A stretch of 64,000 nt of DNA from positions 2,027,501 through 2,091,500 of the forward strand of contig NZ_CP086610.1 in NCBI RefSeq assembly GCF_020883495.1. Direction: 5' to 3'. This stretch comes from Shinella zoogloeoides (GTDB lineage: Bacteria; Pseudomonadota; Alphaproteobacteria; Rhizobiales; Rhizobiaceae). The translations under genes and the position numbers were made by a program. The notes beneath the pieces were generated by a model. The model was not told where the DNA came from. It ran no database searches and saw only the letters and a program-made list of their open reading frames with translations. This document shows, one piece after another, positions 35,235 through 42,440 of this stretch (positions are counted from its first letter, which is position 1; every line of letters begins with the position of its first letter).

Positions 35235-36391
35235 CAGCGCTCACCGCCATTACCGGCGCCCGGATCTTCGACGGCGATCTGTGGCATGAGGATAGCGCGC
35301 TCCTGATCGAGGGCGGCAAGGTCGCCGCCCTCGCAGCTTCGCGCGACGTGCCTGCGGAAGCCCGCACCGTGCCGATGGACGGGCTGTCGCTCGTCCCCGG
35401 CTTCATCGATCTTCAGGTCAATGGTGGCGGCGGCGTGCTGCTCAACGAGCAGCCGGACCTCGACGGCATCCGCACCATCTGCGCCGCCCATGCCCGCTTC
35501 GGCACGACGGCGCTGCTGCCGACGCTGATCACCGACAACCGCGCGGTGACGGCGAAGGCCGTCGCCGCTGGTCTTGCGGCGCAGGAAGCGGCGGTGCCGG
35601 GCTTCCTCGGCCTCCATCTCGAAGGCCCGCACCTGTCCATCGCCCGCAAGGGCGCGCACGACCCCGCCCTCATCCGTCCGATGGAGCCGGCCGATGTCGA
35701 ACGCACCGTAGCGGCCCGCAAGGGTCTCGAAGCGCTGCTGATGACGCTCGCACCGGAAAACGCCACGAACGAACAGATCGCCGCGCTCCATGCGGCCGGC
35801 GTCACCGTCAGCCTCGGCCATTCCGATTGCGACTACGACACCGCATCCTCCGCCGTCGATGCCGGCGCGCGCATGATGACGCATCTCTTCAACGCCATGA
35901 GCCAGCTCGGCAACCGCGAGCCGGGCATGGTGGGCGCGGCGCTCGATCTCGGCCATCTCCATGCCGGCCTGATCGCCGACGGTTTCCACGTCCATCCGGC
36001 CTCCATCCGCGCGGCGCTGAGAGCCAAGCGCGGCCCCGGCCGCATCTTCCTCGTCACCGACGCCATGTCGACCATCGGCACGGACATGACGAGCTTCTTC
36101 CTCAACGGCCGCGAGATTTTCCGCAAGGATGGCCGCCTGACGCTCGCCGACGGCACGCTGGCCGGCGCCGATATCGATATGGCCTCCTGCATCCGCTACA
36201 TGCGCGATGTCGTGGGCATCGATCTGGAGGAAGCCCTGCGCATGGCCTCGCTCTATCCGGCCGAGGCCATCGGCATGACGGGCCGCAAGGGTCGCCTGAC
36301 CCATGGTCACGATGCGGACTTCACGGCCATCGACGCGGGCGTGAACGTCGCCGCCACCTGGATTGCCGGCACGCCGGTCTTCGCCGCCTGA
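35231..36391 (+). CDS. nagA: N-acetylglucosamine-6-phosphate deacetylase NagA
   Basis: A 386-residue amidohydrolase that removes acetate from GlcNAc6P. Motifs: P-G-F-I-D-L-Q-V-N-G-G-G-G near 60, H-L-E-G-P-H-L-S with the metal-ligand Glu near 135, G-H-S-D-C-D-Y, T-H-L-F-N-A-M-S-Q and V-T-D-A-M-S with the catalytic Asp. ATG 35231 overlaps the SIS gene stop. A GC-rich hairpin without T-run (36396-36423) lies just after the stop, before the dipeptidase gene. Confidence 0.94.
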   Translation: MTALTAITGARIFDGDLWHEDSALLIEGGKVAALAASRDVPAEARTVPMDGLSLVPGFIDLQVNGGGGVLLNEQPDLDGIRTICAAHARFGTTALLPTLITDNRAVTAKAVAAGLAAQEAAVPGFLGLHLEGPHLSIARKGAHDPALIRPMEPADVERTVAARKGLEALLMTLAPENATNEQIAALHAAGVTVSLGHSDCDYDTASSAVDAGARMMTHLFNAMSQLGNREPGMVGAALDLGHLHAGLIADGFHVHPASIRAALRAKRGPGRIFLVTDAMSTIGTDMTSFFLNGREIFRKDGRLTLADGTLAGADIDMASCIRYMRDVVGIDLEEALRMASLYPAEAIGMTGRKGRLTHGHDADFTAIDAGVNVAATWIAGTPVFAA

Positions 36392-36465
36392 ACCGCCGCC
36401 GCGGTCCTTGCGGGTCGCGGCGGAATCGGCTCTATCGGCGGGGTCAAGGATAGGAGCGGCAGCAC

Positions 36466-37521
36466 ATGCAATTGATCTTCGACGGCCACAACGACGTTCT
36501 CCTGCGCCTTTGGGAACATGCGCAGAAGGGCGAGGACCCCATCGCCGAATTCGTCGATGGCACCGACAAGGGCCATATCGACGCCCCGCGCGCGCTGAAG
36601 GGCGGGCTGGCCGGCGGCTTCTGCGCCATGTTCATCCCGCCGAACGAGGACTATCCGCCGCGCGAGGTGGATGAGAACGGCCATTACAGCATCCGCATGG
36701 TCGGCCCGCTGGAACAGCGCGCCGCGCTCGCCACCGCCCTCGAAATGGCCGCCATCGCCTTCCGGCTGGAACGTACGGGCGCGCTCGCCATCTGCCGCTC
36801 CACCGCCGATATCCGCGCCGCCATGGAGGCCCGCCGCTTCGCCGCCGTGCTCCATATCGAAGGCTGCGAGCCGATCACGGAAGACCTCTCGACGCTGGAA
36901 ACGCTCTACGCCGCTGGCCTGCGCTCGCTCGGCCCCGTCTGGAGCCGGCACAACCGCTTCGGCCATGGCGTGCCCTTCGCCTATCCCTCCTCGCCCGATA
37001 CCGGCCCCGGCCTCACAGAAGCGGGCGTCGCGCTGGTGAAGGAATGCGACCGCCTCGGCATCATGATCGACCTTGCCCACATCACCGAGCAGGGCTTCTG
37101 GGACGTGGCGCGCGAAAGCACCCAGCCGCTCGTCGCCACCCATTCCAACGCCCATGCCCTGACGCCGATCTCGCGCAACCTCACGGACCGTCAGCTCGAC
37201 GCGATCCGCGAGCGCAAGGGCATTGCCGGCCTCAACTACGCCACCACCATGCTGCGCGCCGACGGCATGGAGAACCCCGACACGCCGCTCTCCGACATGG
37301 TCCGCCATATCGACCATATGGTCGAGCGAATGGGCATCGACTGCGTGGCGCTCGGCTCGGATTTCGACGGCGCGACCATTCCGGCCGCCATCACCGACGC
37401 CGCCGGCAATCAGGCGCTCGTCGAGGCGCTGCGCTCCGCCGGCTACGGTGAGGACGACCTTGCAAAGCTCTGCCGCGAGAACTGGCTGCGGCTCCTGAAA
37501 ACCGTCTGGCGCGAAGCCTGA
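36466..37521 (+). CDS. Membrane dipeptidase family (M19) zinc peptidase
   Basis: A 351-residue peptidase of the renal-dipeptidase family. Zinc ligands appear in F-D-G-H-N-D-V (His and Asp near 7-9), H-I-E-G-C-E-P (Glu), T-H-S-N-A-H-A-L and the second-shell S-D-F-D-G-A. No signal peptide, so it is cytoplasmic. Bacterial members hydrolyse dipeptides, often with a D-residue at the C-terminal position. Placed between nagA and cutC in the plus-strand arm, 74 bases after nagA, it could process peptides freed from muropeptides; this is inferred from context only. Confidence 0.9.
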   Translation: MQLIFDGHNDVLLRLWEHAQKGEDPIAEFVDGTDKGHIDAPRALKGGLAGGFCAMFIPPNEDYPPREVDENGHYSIRMVGPLEQRAALATALEMAAIAFRLERTGALAICRSTADIRAAMEARRFAAVLHIEGCEPITEDLSTLETLYAAGLRSLGPVWSRHNRFGHGVPFAYPSSPDTGPGLTEAGVALVKECDRLGIMIDLAHITEQGFWDVARESTQPLVATHSNAHALTPISRNLTDRQLDAIRERKGIAGLNYATTMLRADGMENPDTPLSDMVRHIDHMVERMGIDCVALGSDFDGATIPAAITDAAGNQALVEALRSAGYGEDDLAKLCRENWLRLLKTVWREA

Positions 37522-37544
37522 CCCTTAGCGAACGGAAAGACGCC

Positions 37545-38291
37545 ATGACCAAGCCCCTCATCGAACTCTGCGTCGAAGGCATCGACGGTTTCCTCGCCGC
37601 GCAGGAAGCCGGCGCGGACCGCGTGGAACTCTGCGCAAGCCTGATGGAGGGCGGCCTGACGCCGAGCCTTGCCACGATCCGCGCCGCCGTGAAGGCGGCA
37701 CGCATTCCTGTCCATGTCATCATCCGCCCGCGCGGCGGCGATTTCCTCTATTCTGAGGCCGAGTTCGAGACGATGGTCGAGGACATCAAGGCCCTGCGTT
37801 CGGAAGGCGTCGCCGGCGTCGTCATCGGCTGCCTGACGCCGGACGGCCGGATCGACGAGGCCCGCACGAAGGCGCTGGTCGAGGCCGCGCGCCCGATGTC
37901 CGTCACCTGCCACCGCGCCTTCGACATGACGGCGGACGCCCGCGAGGCGCTGGAAGCGCTGATCCGCTGCGGCATCGACCGCATGCTGACCTCCGGCCAG
38001 CGCGATACCGCCGTGGAGGGTGTCGCCATCCTCAAGAGCGCCGTCGAGCAGGCCGCCGGCCGCATCGTCATCATGGGCTGCGGCGCGCTCGATGCGGACA
38101 ATATCCGCAAGGTGCGCGACGAGGCGGGCCTGACCGAAATGCATTTCGCGGCGCTGAAGACCGTGCCGAGCGGCATGGCGTTCCGCAACCCGCATGTCGG
38201 CATGGGCGGCACCGAGAAGGATCGCGAATACGAGCTGACGCTGACGGACGGAAACGCCGTGCGCGCGACCATCGCCGCTGCAAAATCCTGA
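37545..38291 (+). CDS. cutC: CutC family TIM-barrel protein
   Basis: A 248-residue protein of the CutC family, named for a copper-homeostasis phenotype in Escherichia coli that remains debated. It begins I-E-L-C-V-E-G-I-D-G and has A-G-A-D-R-V-E-L-C-A-S-L, I-I-R-P-R-G-G-D-F-L-Y-S and C-H-R-A-F-D-M, the conserved barrel motifs. No copper gene is nearby. It follows the dipeptidase by 23 bases and closes the amino-sugar arm, so a role in that pathway is worth considering. I see no evidence for the catalytic chemistry. Confidence 0.9.
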   Translation: MTKPLIELCVEGIDGFLAAQEAGADRVELCASLMEGGLTPSLATIRAAVKAARIPVHVIIRPRGGDFLYSEAEFETMVEDIKALRSEGVAGVVIGCLTPDGRIDEARTKALVEAARPMSVTCHRAFDMTADAREALEALIRCGIDRMLTSGQRDTAVEGVAILKSAVEQAAGRIVIMGCGALDADNIRKVRDEAGLTEMHFAALKTVPSGMAFRNPHVGMGGTEKDREYELTLTDGNAVRATIAAAKS

Positions 38292-38353
38292 CGGGACGTC
38301 TTGCAAGCGGCGGGCGGGCATCCTTACCTGTCAGGGAACCAAGGAGACCCGCC

Positions 38354-38857
38354 ATGCCGCTGACGCCTACCGCCCCTCGCCTGCGCACCCTTGCCATCGC
38401 CGGTATCATGACCTGCGCCGCCCTGCCCGCGGCCGCTGAAACGGTCGGCAAGGTCGGCGTCGACTGGATCGGCAACGATATCTACATCGACGCCGTGACC
38501 GACCCGAAGGTCAGCGGCGTCACCTGCCACGTCACCTATTTCGACCGCTCCGTCATCGACCGCCTGAAGAAAGGCAACTGGTTCGAGGACCCGTCGAACA
38601 ACGCCATCTCCTGCCAGCAGACCGGCCCCATCACCATCGGCGATATCGATCTCGACCGTAGCGGCGAGGAAGTCTTCAAGTCCGGCCTGTCGCTGATCTG
38701 GAAGGCGCTGATCGTCACGCGCGTCTACGACAGGAAGAACGACACGCTGATCTATCTCGCCCATTCGCGCGAACCCACGGAAGGCTCGGCGAAAATGTCG
38801 ATCTCCACGGTCCCGCTCTACGGCGAGACGGTGACCTGGACGAGCGGCAAGCCATAA
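38354..38857 (+). CDS. creA: CreA family secreted protein
   Basis: A 167-residue periplasmic protein of unknown function. Signal peptide about 1-30 (L-A-I-A-G-I-M-T-C-A-A-L-P-A-A-A-E). The mature part has G-K-V-G-V-D-W-I-G-N-D-I, V-S-G-V-T-C-H-V-T-Y-F-D and A-I-S-C-Q-Q-T-G-P-I, with two conserved cysteines that may pair, as in CreA of Escherichia coli. It lies 62 bases after cutC; whether it belongs to that transcript is unclear. Confidence 0.88.
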   Translation: MPLTPTAPRLRTLAIAGIMTCAALPAAAETVGKVGVDWIGNDIYIDAVTDPKVSGVTCHVTYFDRSVIDRLKKGNWFEDPSNNAISCQQTGPITIGDIDLDRSGEEVFKSGLSLIWKALIVTRVYDRKNDTLIYLAHSREPTEGSAKMSISTVPLYGETVTWTSGKP

Positions 38858-38889
38858 AAAACGCCCCGGCCGCAATCGGCTCGGGGCGT
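38855..38889 (-). terminator. Terminator for the small secreted protein gene (minus), shared with creA
   Basis: ACGCCCCG (38861-38868) pairs with CGGGGCGT (38882-38889), with an inner GCCG/CGGC stem. On the minus strand it is followed by T6, a strong terminator for the gene at 38909-39262. On the plus strand the same hairpin lies directly after the creA stop, followed by a short CTCTT. Confidence 0.85.
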
Positions 38890-38908
38890 CTCTTCAAGGA
38901 TGCGGCGC

Positions 38909-39262
38909 TTACTTGACGTAAACGATCTTGCCGCCATCCGCCGCCGTCTTGATCTCGACGACATTGTTGAGCTGGACGTTCTTGGACGCCAGAATGTCCG
39001 TCAGGCCCGGATCGGACTGAAGCTCGGACTGGGCCTTTTCGAGCGCGGCCGGGTCGTTGACCTTGTGCGACAGGCGGTCAAATTCGGCGCGCTGGTCCTG
39101 GTCTGCCTCCAGCGTCGAAATCTGGACGACATTGACCTTGTCGGCGCTGATCGAGCCGGTGGCCATCGTGTCCGCATCCATGCTCTGCTGCGCATAGGCG
39201 ACGCCGGCGACCGGCGATACCGCGAGAAGCGAAGCAAGGGCGATTGTCACTGTCTTGTTCAT
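38909..39262 (-). CDS. Small secreted hypothetical protein
   Basis: A 117-residue protein with a signal peptide (M-N-K-T-V-T-I-A-L-A-S-L-L-A-V to V-A-Y-A, about 24 residues). The mature 93 residues are acidic, contain no Cys, and include a predicted helix-rich middle (A-A-L-E-K-A-Q-S-E-L) and a C-terminal strand pair (V-Q-L-N-N-V-V-E-I-K-T and G-K-I-V-Y-V-K). I do not recognise the family. The ATG follows a GGAGAAAT sequence. It has its own terminator at 38855-38889. Confidence 0.75.
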   Translation of the reverse strand: MNKTVTIALASLLAVSPVAGVAYAQQSMDADTMATGSISADKVNVVQISTLEADQDQRAEFDRLSHKVNDPAALEKAQSELQSDPGLTDILASKNVQLNNVVEIKTAADGGKIVYVK

Positions 39263-39369
39263 TGCATTTCTCCACTGTTCATTGCGGGAAGCAGGGAGAA
39301 AACGGCAGGTCCCTCGTTTGGTTCCTGCCCAAATGGGGCAAGATCAAGGTATTTCGGTGCAACGCGAAA

Positions 39370-39394
39370 GCCCCCGGAGGGCAACCCGCCGGGG
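39370..39394 (-). terminator. Terminator after cheW
   Basis: CCCCGG (39372-39377) pairs with CCGGGG (39389-39394) and GGG pairs with CCC inside. On the minus strand the stem is followed by GCTTTC, so termination is plausible but not strong. It lies 29 bases past the cheW stop. Confidence 0.55.
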
Positions 39395-39422
39395 ACTGGA
39401 AGCTGAAATCCGGCTTGCTCGC

Positions 39423-39887
39423 TCAGGCGGCCTGGGCGAGTTCGTCGGCGATGACCGTATCGAGGTTGAGGAAGCAGACCATCGACTTTTCGAGCGCCAC
39501 GATGCCGCGGCAGAAGGCGCGCTGGGCTTCCGGGATGATTTCCGGCGCCGGCTGCAAAGCCTCGCTCTTGATGGTCATCATGTCGGAAACCTGCTCGACC
39601 AGCAGGCCGACCAGCTTGCCGGCGATATCCGTGACGATGATGGCGGAACGCTCGGACGGTTCCGTCATCTTCATGCCGAGGCGGCAGGCCATGTCGATGA
39701 CCGGGATCACCGCGCCACGCAGGTTGATGAGGCCGAGCACATAGGGCGGCGTATGCGGCATCGGCGTCACCGGCGCCCAGCCGCGGATTTCGCGGATGGC
39801 CATGATGTCGATGCAGAATTCCTGCTCGCCCAGATGGAAGGAAACGATTTCGAGATAGGCGCCGGACTGCTTGATGGCGTTGGACAT
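39423..39887 (-). CDS. cheW: Chemotaxis coupling protein CheW
   Basis: A 154-residue CheW-domain protein that links chemoreceptors to the CheA kinase. The domain runs from about 12 to 148: L-E-I-V-S-F-H-L-G-E-Q-E-F-C-I-D-I, V-L-G-L-I-N-L-R-G-A-V-I-P-V-I-D and L-V-E-Q-V-S-D are the usual landmarks. ATG 39887 is preceded by GAGG. It stands alone, without cheA, cheR or a receptor gene in this window. The promoter region carries a CtrA-like site (40019-40033), which would fit the CtrA control of motility known in alphaproteobacteria. Confidence 0.92.
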   Translation of the reverse strand: MSNAIKQSGAYLEIVSFHLGEQEFCIDIMAIREIRGWAPVTPMPHTPPYVLGLINLRGAVIPVIDMACRLGMKMTEPSERSAIIVTDIAGKLVGLLVEQVSDMMTIKSEALQPAPEIIPEAQRAFCRGIVALEKSMVCFLNLDTVIADELAQAA

Positions 39888-40018
39888 GGACAAGACCTCT
39901 TCCCCACGGGGAGCGAACTGTTTGAGATGCGCAGCCCGCCGTTGCCGGCGTGCGGCGGACATCATGTCCTCAAGCCTTCGGGCCTATTGCGCGCTCCTGA
40001 CAAGGTGGCAAAGAGAGA

Positions 40019-40033
40019 TTAAGCAATGCCTAA
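40019..40033 (-). promoter_or_regulatory. Candidate CtrA-like site before cheW
   Basis: Plus-strand TTAA-GCAATGC-CTAA, on the coding strand TTAG-N7-TTAA, 132 bases before the cheW start. It shares TAAGCAATKCCTAA with the site before the DUF2778 gene at 16672-16686. Assignment to CtrA is inference. Confidence 0.45.
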
Positions 40034-40109
40034 GAATTACGCACTGGGCCGGCATTCCCGCCGATTTCGCCGGAGGCGCCCCGCCCTTTTTGCCTGACGC
40101 TGCGGCAGT

Positions 40110-40137
40110 TTGAGAACCGGCCGCGCCATGCTATGCT
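40110..40137 (+). promoter_or_regulatory. Promoter of the 52-residue membrane protein gene
   Basis: TTGAGA (40110-40115) and TATGCT (40132-40137) with a 16-base spacer. The start codon at 40145 lies 8 bases after the -10, so the predicted transcript would begin at or next to the ATG. Confidence 0.55.
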
Positions 40138-40144
40138 CCCGGGC

Positions 40145-40303
40145 ATGGACAAGACCGCCCGCCGATATACCGTGTTGCCGCTGGCGCTCATCGCGCTCGG
40201 CCTCGGCGTCATGGCCGCCACCGCCGCCTTTGCGGGATGGCTGGAGCATGGAACGGCGATCTTCCTCAGCCTTGCCGAATCCGGCATGTCCTGGTGTTTC
40301 TGA
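40145..40303 (+). CDS. Small membrane protein, 52 residues
   Basis: A short frame with strongly GC-biased third codon positions like its neighbours. It reads M-D-K-T-A-R-R-Y-T-V, then one long hydrophobic helix (about residues 9-30, L-P-L-A-L-I-A-L-G-L-G-V-M-A-A), then G-W-L-E-H-G-T-A and a short second hydrophobic stretch ending S-W-C-F. The positive N-terminus suggests N-in topology. It has no Shine-Dalgarno sequence and sits next to a promoter, so it may be translated leaderless. It precedes the sco gene by 128 bases; a link with cytochrome oxidase assembly is possible but unproven. Confidence 0.6.
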   Translation: MDKTARRYTVLPLALIALGLGVMAATAAFAGWLEHGTAIFLSLAESGMSWCF

Positions 40304-40431
40304 TCACGATTGCGAGAGCACGCCGCCTTGCCCGTCCTTGCGGCAATTGGCGCGTTTGCGCGGCTTCCGGCAAGGGACTATGAAACCCGCAAAGCGGCAC
40401 CAAGCCTCTCTCGTTTCTTCGAAGGATCGCC

Positions 40432-41031
40432 ATGAAGACCCTGCGCCTCGTACTGTGGATCGCCGTCGCGCTCGTCGCGGCCCTGCTCGGCTGGCTGACG
40501 CTGGAAATGACCCGGACCAAGGAGCAGGTCGCAAGCGGCCCGTTCGGCGCGCCCTTCGAACTCGTCGCGCAGGATGGCAAGCCGATCACCGAAAAGGCCT
40601 TCACCGGCAAGCCGTCCGCCCTCTTCTTCGGCTTCACCCATTGCCCGGAAGTCTGCCCCACCACCCTCTTCGAACTCGACGGCTGGCTATCCAAGGTCGA
40701 CCCGGACGGCTCCAAGCTCCAGGCCTATTTCGTGACCGTCGATCCCGAGCGCGACACGCCGGAACTCGTCGGCCAGTATGTCGGCAACGTCTCCAAGCGC
40801 ATCACCGGCATTTCCGGCGAGCCGGCCAAGGTGCTGGACATGGCCAAGAGCTTCCGCGTCTACTACCGCAAGGTGCCGCTCGACGAAGCCAAGCCCGACG
40901 GCGACTACACGATGGATCACACCGCCTCCGTCTTCCTGCTGGATGCGAACGGCCGCTTCGTCGGCACCATCGCCTATGGCGAAAACCCCGAGGTCGCCGA
41001 GCAGAAGCTCGCCAACCTGATCAAGCGATAA
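40432..41031 (+). CDS. SCO family copper chaperone (Sco1/SenC)
   Basis: A 199-residue thioredoxin-fold protein anchored by an N-terminal helix (about 6-24) with the domain in the periplasm. The copper ligands are the C-P-E-V-C pair (Cys 71 and 75) and the His in M-D-H-T-A-S (about 163). SCO proteins deliver copper to the CuA centre of cytochrome c oxidase or act as thiol reductases. It stands between a small membrane protein and prmA, apart from any oxidase genes. Confidence 0.93.
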   Translation: MKTLRLVLWIAVALVAALLGWLTLEMTRTKEQVASGPFGAPFELVAQDGKPITEKAFTGKPSALFFGFTHCPEVCPTTLFELDGWLSKVDPDGSKLQAYFVTVDPERDTPELVGQYVGNVSKRITGISGEPAKVLDMAKSFRVYYRKVPLDEAKPDGDYTMDHTASVFLLDANGRFVGTIAYGENPEVAEQKLANLIKR

Positions 41032-41095
41032 GATCGGCCTTTGCCCTCGGCTTTCGGACATGCTAGGCGGACCTGAAACAACAGGAAGCCGACCC

Positions 41096-41977
41096 GTGAG
41101 CGAAATCCGCCTCTACATCTCCACCACCGAAAGGAAAGCGGACGTCGCGCTTTCGCTGATGACCGAAGCCTTCGAGGAAGAGGGCTACGCCATCGCGACG
41201 ATGGAGATCGACGAGAAGAACGACATCTGGGAAGCCTCGGTCTACATGTTCCGGCCGGACGAGGCGGAGATCCACCAGCGCTTCGCCGCCCTGCTCGAAA
41301 ACGATTTCCCCGGCGTCGAAATCCAGCGCGAGGTCATTCCCGAGATCGACTGGATCGCCAAGTCGCTGGAAGGCCTGAAGCCGGTGCGCGCCGGCCGCTT
41401 CGTCGTGCATGGCTCGCATGACCGGGGCACCGCCCGCCCCGGCGAGATCAGCATCGAGATCGATGCCGGCCAGGCCTTCGGCACCGGCCATCACGGCACG
41501 ACCGCCGGCTGCCTCGAAGTGATCTTCAACGTGATGCGCGCCCGCAAGGTCAAGCGCGTCCTCGACCTCGGCACCGGCAGTGGCGTGCTCGCCATCGCCG
41601 CGCGCAAGCTGGCGCCCGTTCAGGTGCTCGCCACCGATATCGACCCCATCGCCACCCGCGTCGCGCGCGAGAACGTGCGCCTTAACGGCATCGCCTCGGG
41701 CATCGCGCTGGAAACCGCTCCCGGCTTCCACTCCACCGCCTTCGGCCGCCACGGCCCTTTCGACCTCATCATCGCCAATATCCTCGCCCGCCCGCTGATG
41801 CGCATGGCCCCGCAGCTCGCCGCCCAGCTTGCGCCGAACGGCGACGTCATCCTCTCGGGCATCCTCGCCTCGCAGCGCTGGAAGGTACTCGCCGCCTATA
41901 ACGGCGCGGGCCTGCGCCATGTGAAGACCATCTGGCGCGAGGGCTGGGTGACCATCCACCTCGACAACCGGCGCTGA
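41096..41977 (+). CDS. prmA: Ribosomal protein L11 methyltransferase PrmA
   Basis: A 293-residue S-adenosylmethionine-dependent enzyme that methylates ribosomal protein L11. The N-terminal substrate domain (about 1-100) is followed by the Rossmann domain with G-T-G-H-H-G-T-T, V-L-D-L-G-T-G-S-G-V-L-A-I (SAM loop) and I-I-A-N-I-L-A-R-P-L (catalytic N-I-L motif). The GTG at 41096 is chosen because AGGAAG precedes it at good spacing; the in-frame ATG at 41060 has none. The gap to sco is 64 bases. Confidence 0.93.
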   Translation: MSEIRLYISTTERKADVALSLMTEAFEEEGYAIATMEIDEKNDIWEASVYMFRPDEAEIHQRFAALLENDFPGVEIQREVIPEIDWIAKSLEGLKPVRAGRFVVHGSHDRGTARPGEISIEIDAGQAFGTGHHGTTAGCLEVIFNVMRARKVKRVLDLGTGSGVLAIAARKLAPVQVLATDIDPIATRVARENVRLNGIASGIALETAPGFHSTAFGRHGPFDLIIANILARPLMRMAPQLAAQLAPNGDVILSGILASQRWKVLAAYNGAGLRHVKTIWREGWVTIHLDNRR

Positions 41978-42031
41978 GCCGTCATCGGCGGGGTGCTTCG
42001 CACGCCGCCGGTTCCTTTCCGGAATCAAGGC

Positions 42032-42061
42032 AAAAGAAAAGGCGGTGCCAGAGGCACCGCC
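42032..42061 (-). terminator. Rho-independent terminator of the candidate small RNA
   Basis: GGCGGTGCC (42041-42049) and GGCACCGCC (42053-42061) form a perfect 9-bp stem with a 3-base loop. On the minus strand it is followed by TTTTCTTTT. No minus-strand protein gene lies upstream of it in the 42.06-42.44 kb gap, so it must serve a non-coding transcript. Confidence 0.85.
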
Positions 42062-42185
42062 TATGGGCCGGCGAACCGACCTGCCCGCGAGCTTGAGGAG
42101 GAGGAGTGCTCAAGCGGGCCTATGCGTTCCGAGCGCCTTCCCGGAGGAGGGAGGAGGAGTGACCGGCAAGACGCCTGATCGGAAC
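42035..42185 (-). ncRNA. Candidate anti-SD small RNA (alpha-r14 / cuckoo-RNA-like)
   Basis: A transcript of about 150 bases is predicted on the minus strand. A TATAGC -10 (42191-42196) places the 5' end at G42185, exactly where the first stem begins. Hairpin 1: 42180-42185 with 42126-42131 and 42163-42174 with 42133-42144 (12 positions, one mismatch), with an 18-base loop containing CCUCCUCCC. Hairpin 2: CUUGAG (42109-42114) with CUCAAG (42092-42097) plus a GC stem, with an 11-base loop CACUCCUCCUC. Hairpin 3: 42066-42081 with a UUCG tetraloop. Hairpin 4: the terminator. CCUCCUCCC loops able to pair with Shine-Dalgarno sequences mark the rhizobial alpha-r14 (NfeR1) and cuckoo small RNAs as I remember them. 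No clear -35 is visible. Confidence 0.75.
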
Positions 42186-42378
42186 ACCTAGCTATATGCG
42201 TTACGAAGGACTGGAGGAACTTTCACTTCGTTTCGCTTGAAGCGCGTTTCAAGTTCGCTTCGTTGGGGCTGCTTATAATCTATAAAAAAAATAGAAATAC
42301 CCCCTTTTGAGGAATGGGTGCCATGCGTCAGGCGCATAAGTCCAATGTGATACCTCTTCCAGTCCCGTTTTCCCGCCT

Positions 42379-42406
42379 TTGACGCGCGGTATCGATGGGC
42401 TAGATT
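42379..42406 (+). promoter_or_regulatory. Promoter of the aminopeptidase P gene
   Basis: TTGACG (42379-42384) and TAGATT (42401-42406) with a 16-base spacer, 34 bases before the start codon. Together with the minus-strand small RNA promoter it accounts for the 463-base gap between prmA and this gene. A TATAAT at 42274-42279 has no matching -35. Confidence 0.6.
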
Positions 42407-42440
42407 GCGGGCACGATTCATAGCCCCAGCGGATGCCGCC

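Noticed and set aside
37545..38291. A copper-resistance reading of cutC.
   Set aside because: No copper pump, sensor or chaperone is adjacent and the gene sits in a sugar operon; the name is kept only as family label.
42060..42190. The GGAGGAGG-rich segment read as plus-strand ribosome sites or a plus-strand RNA.
   Set aside because: No start codon with a usable frame follows, and the only T-run after the terminal hairpin is on the minus strand.
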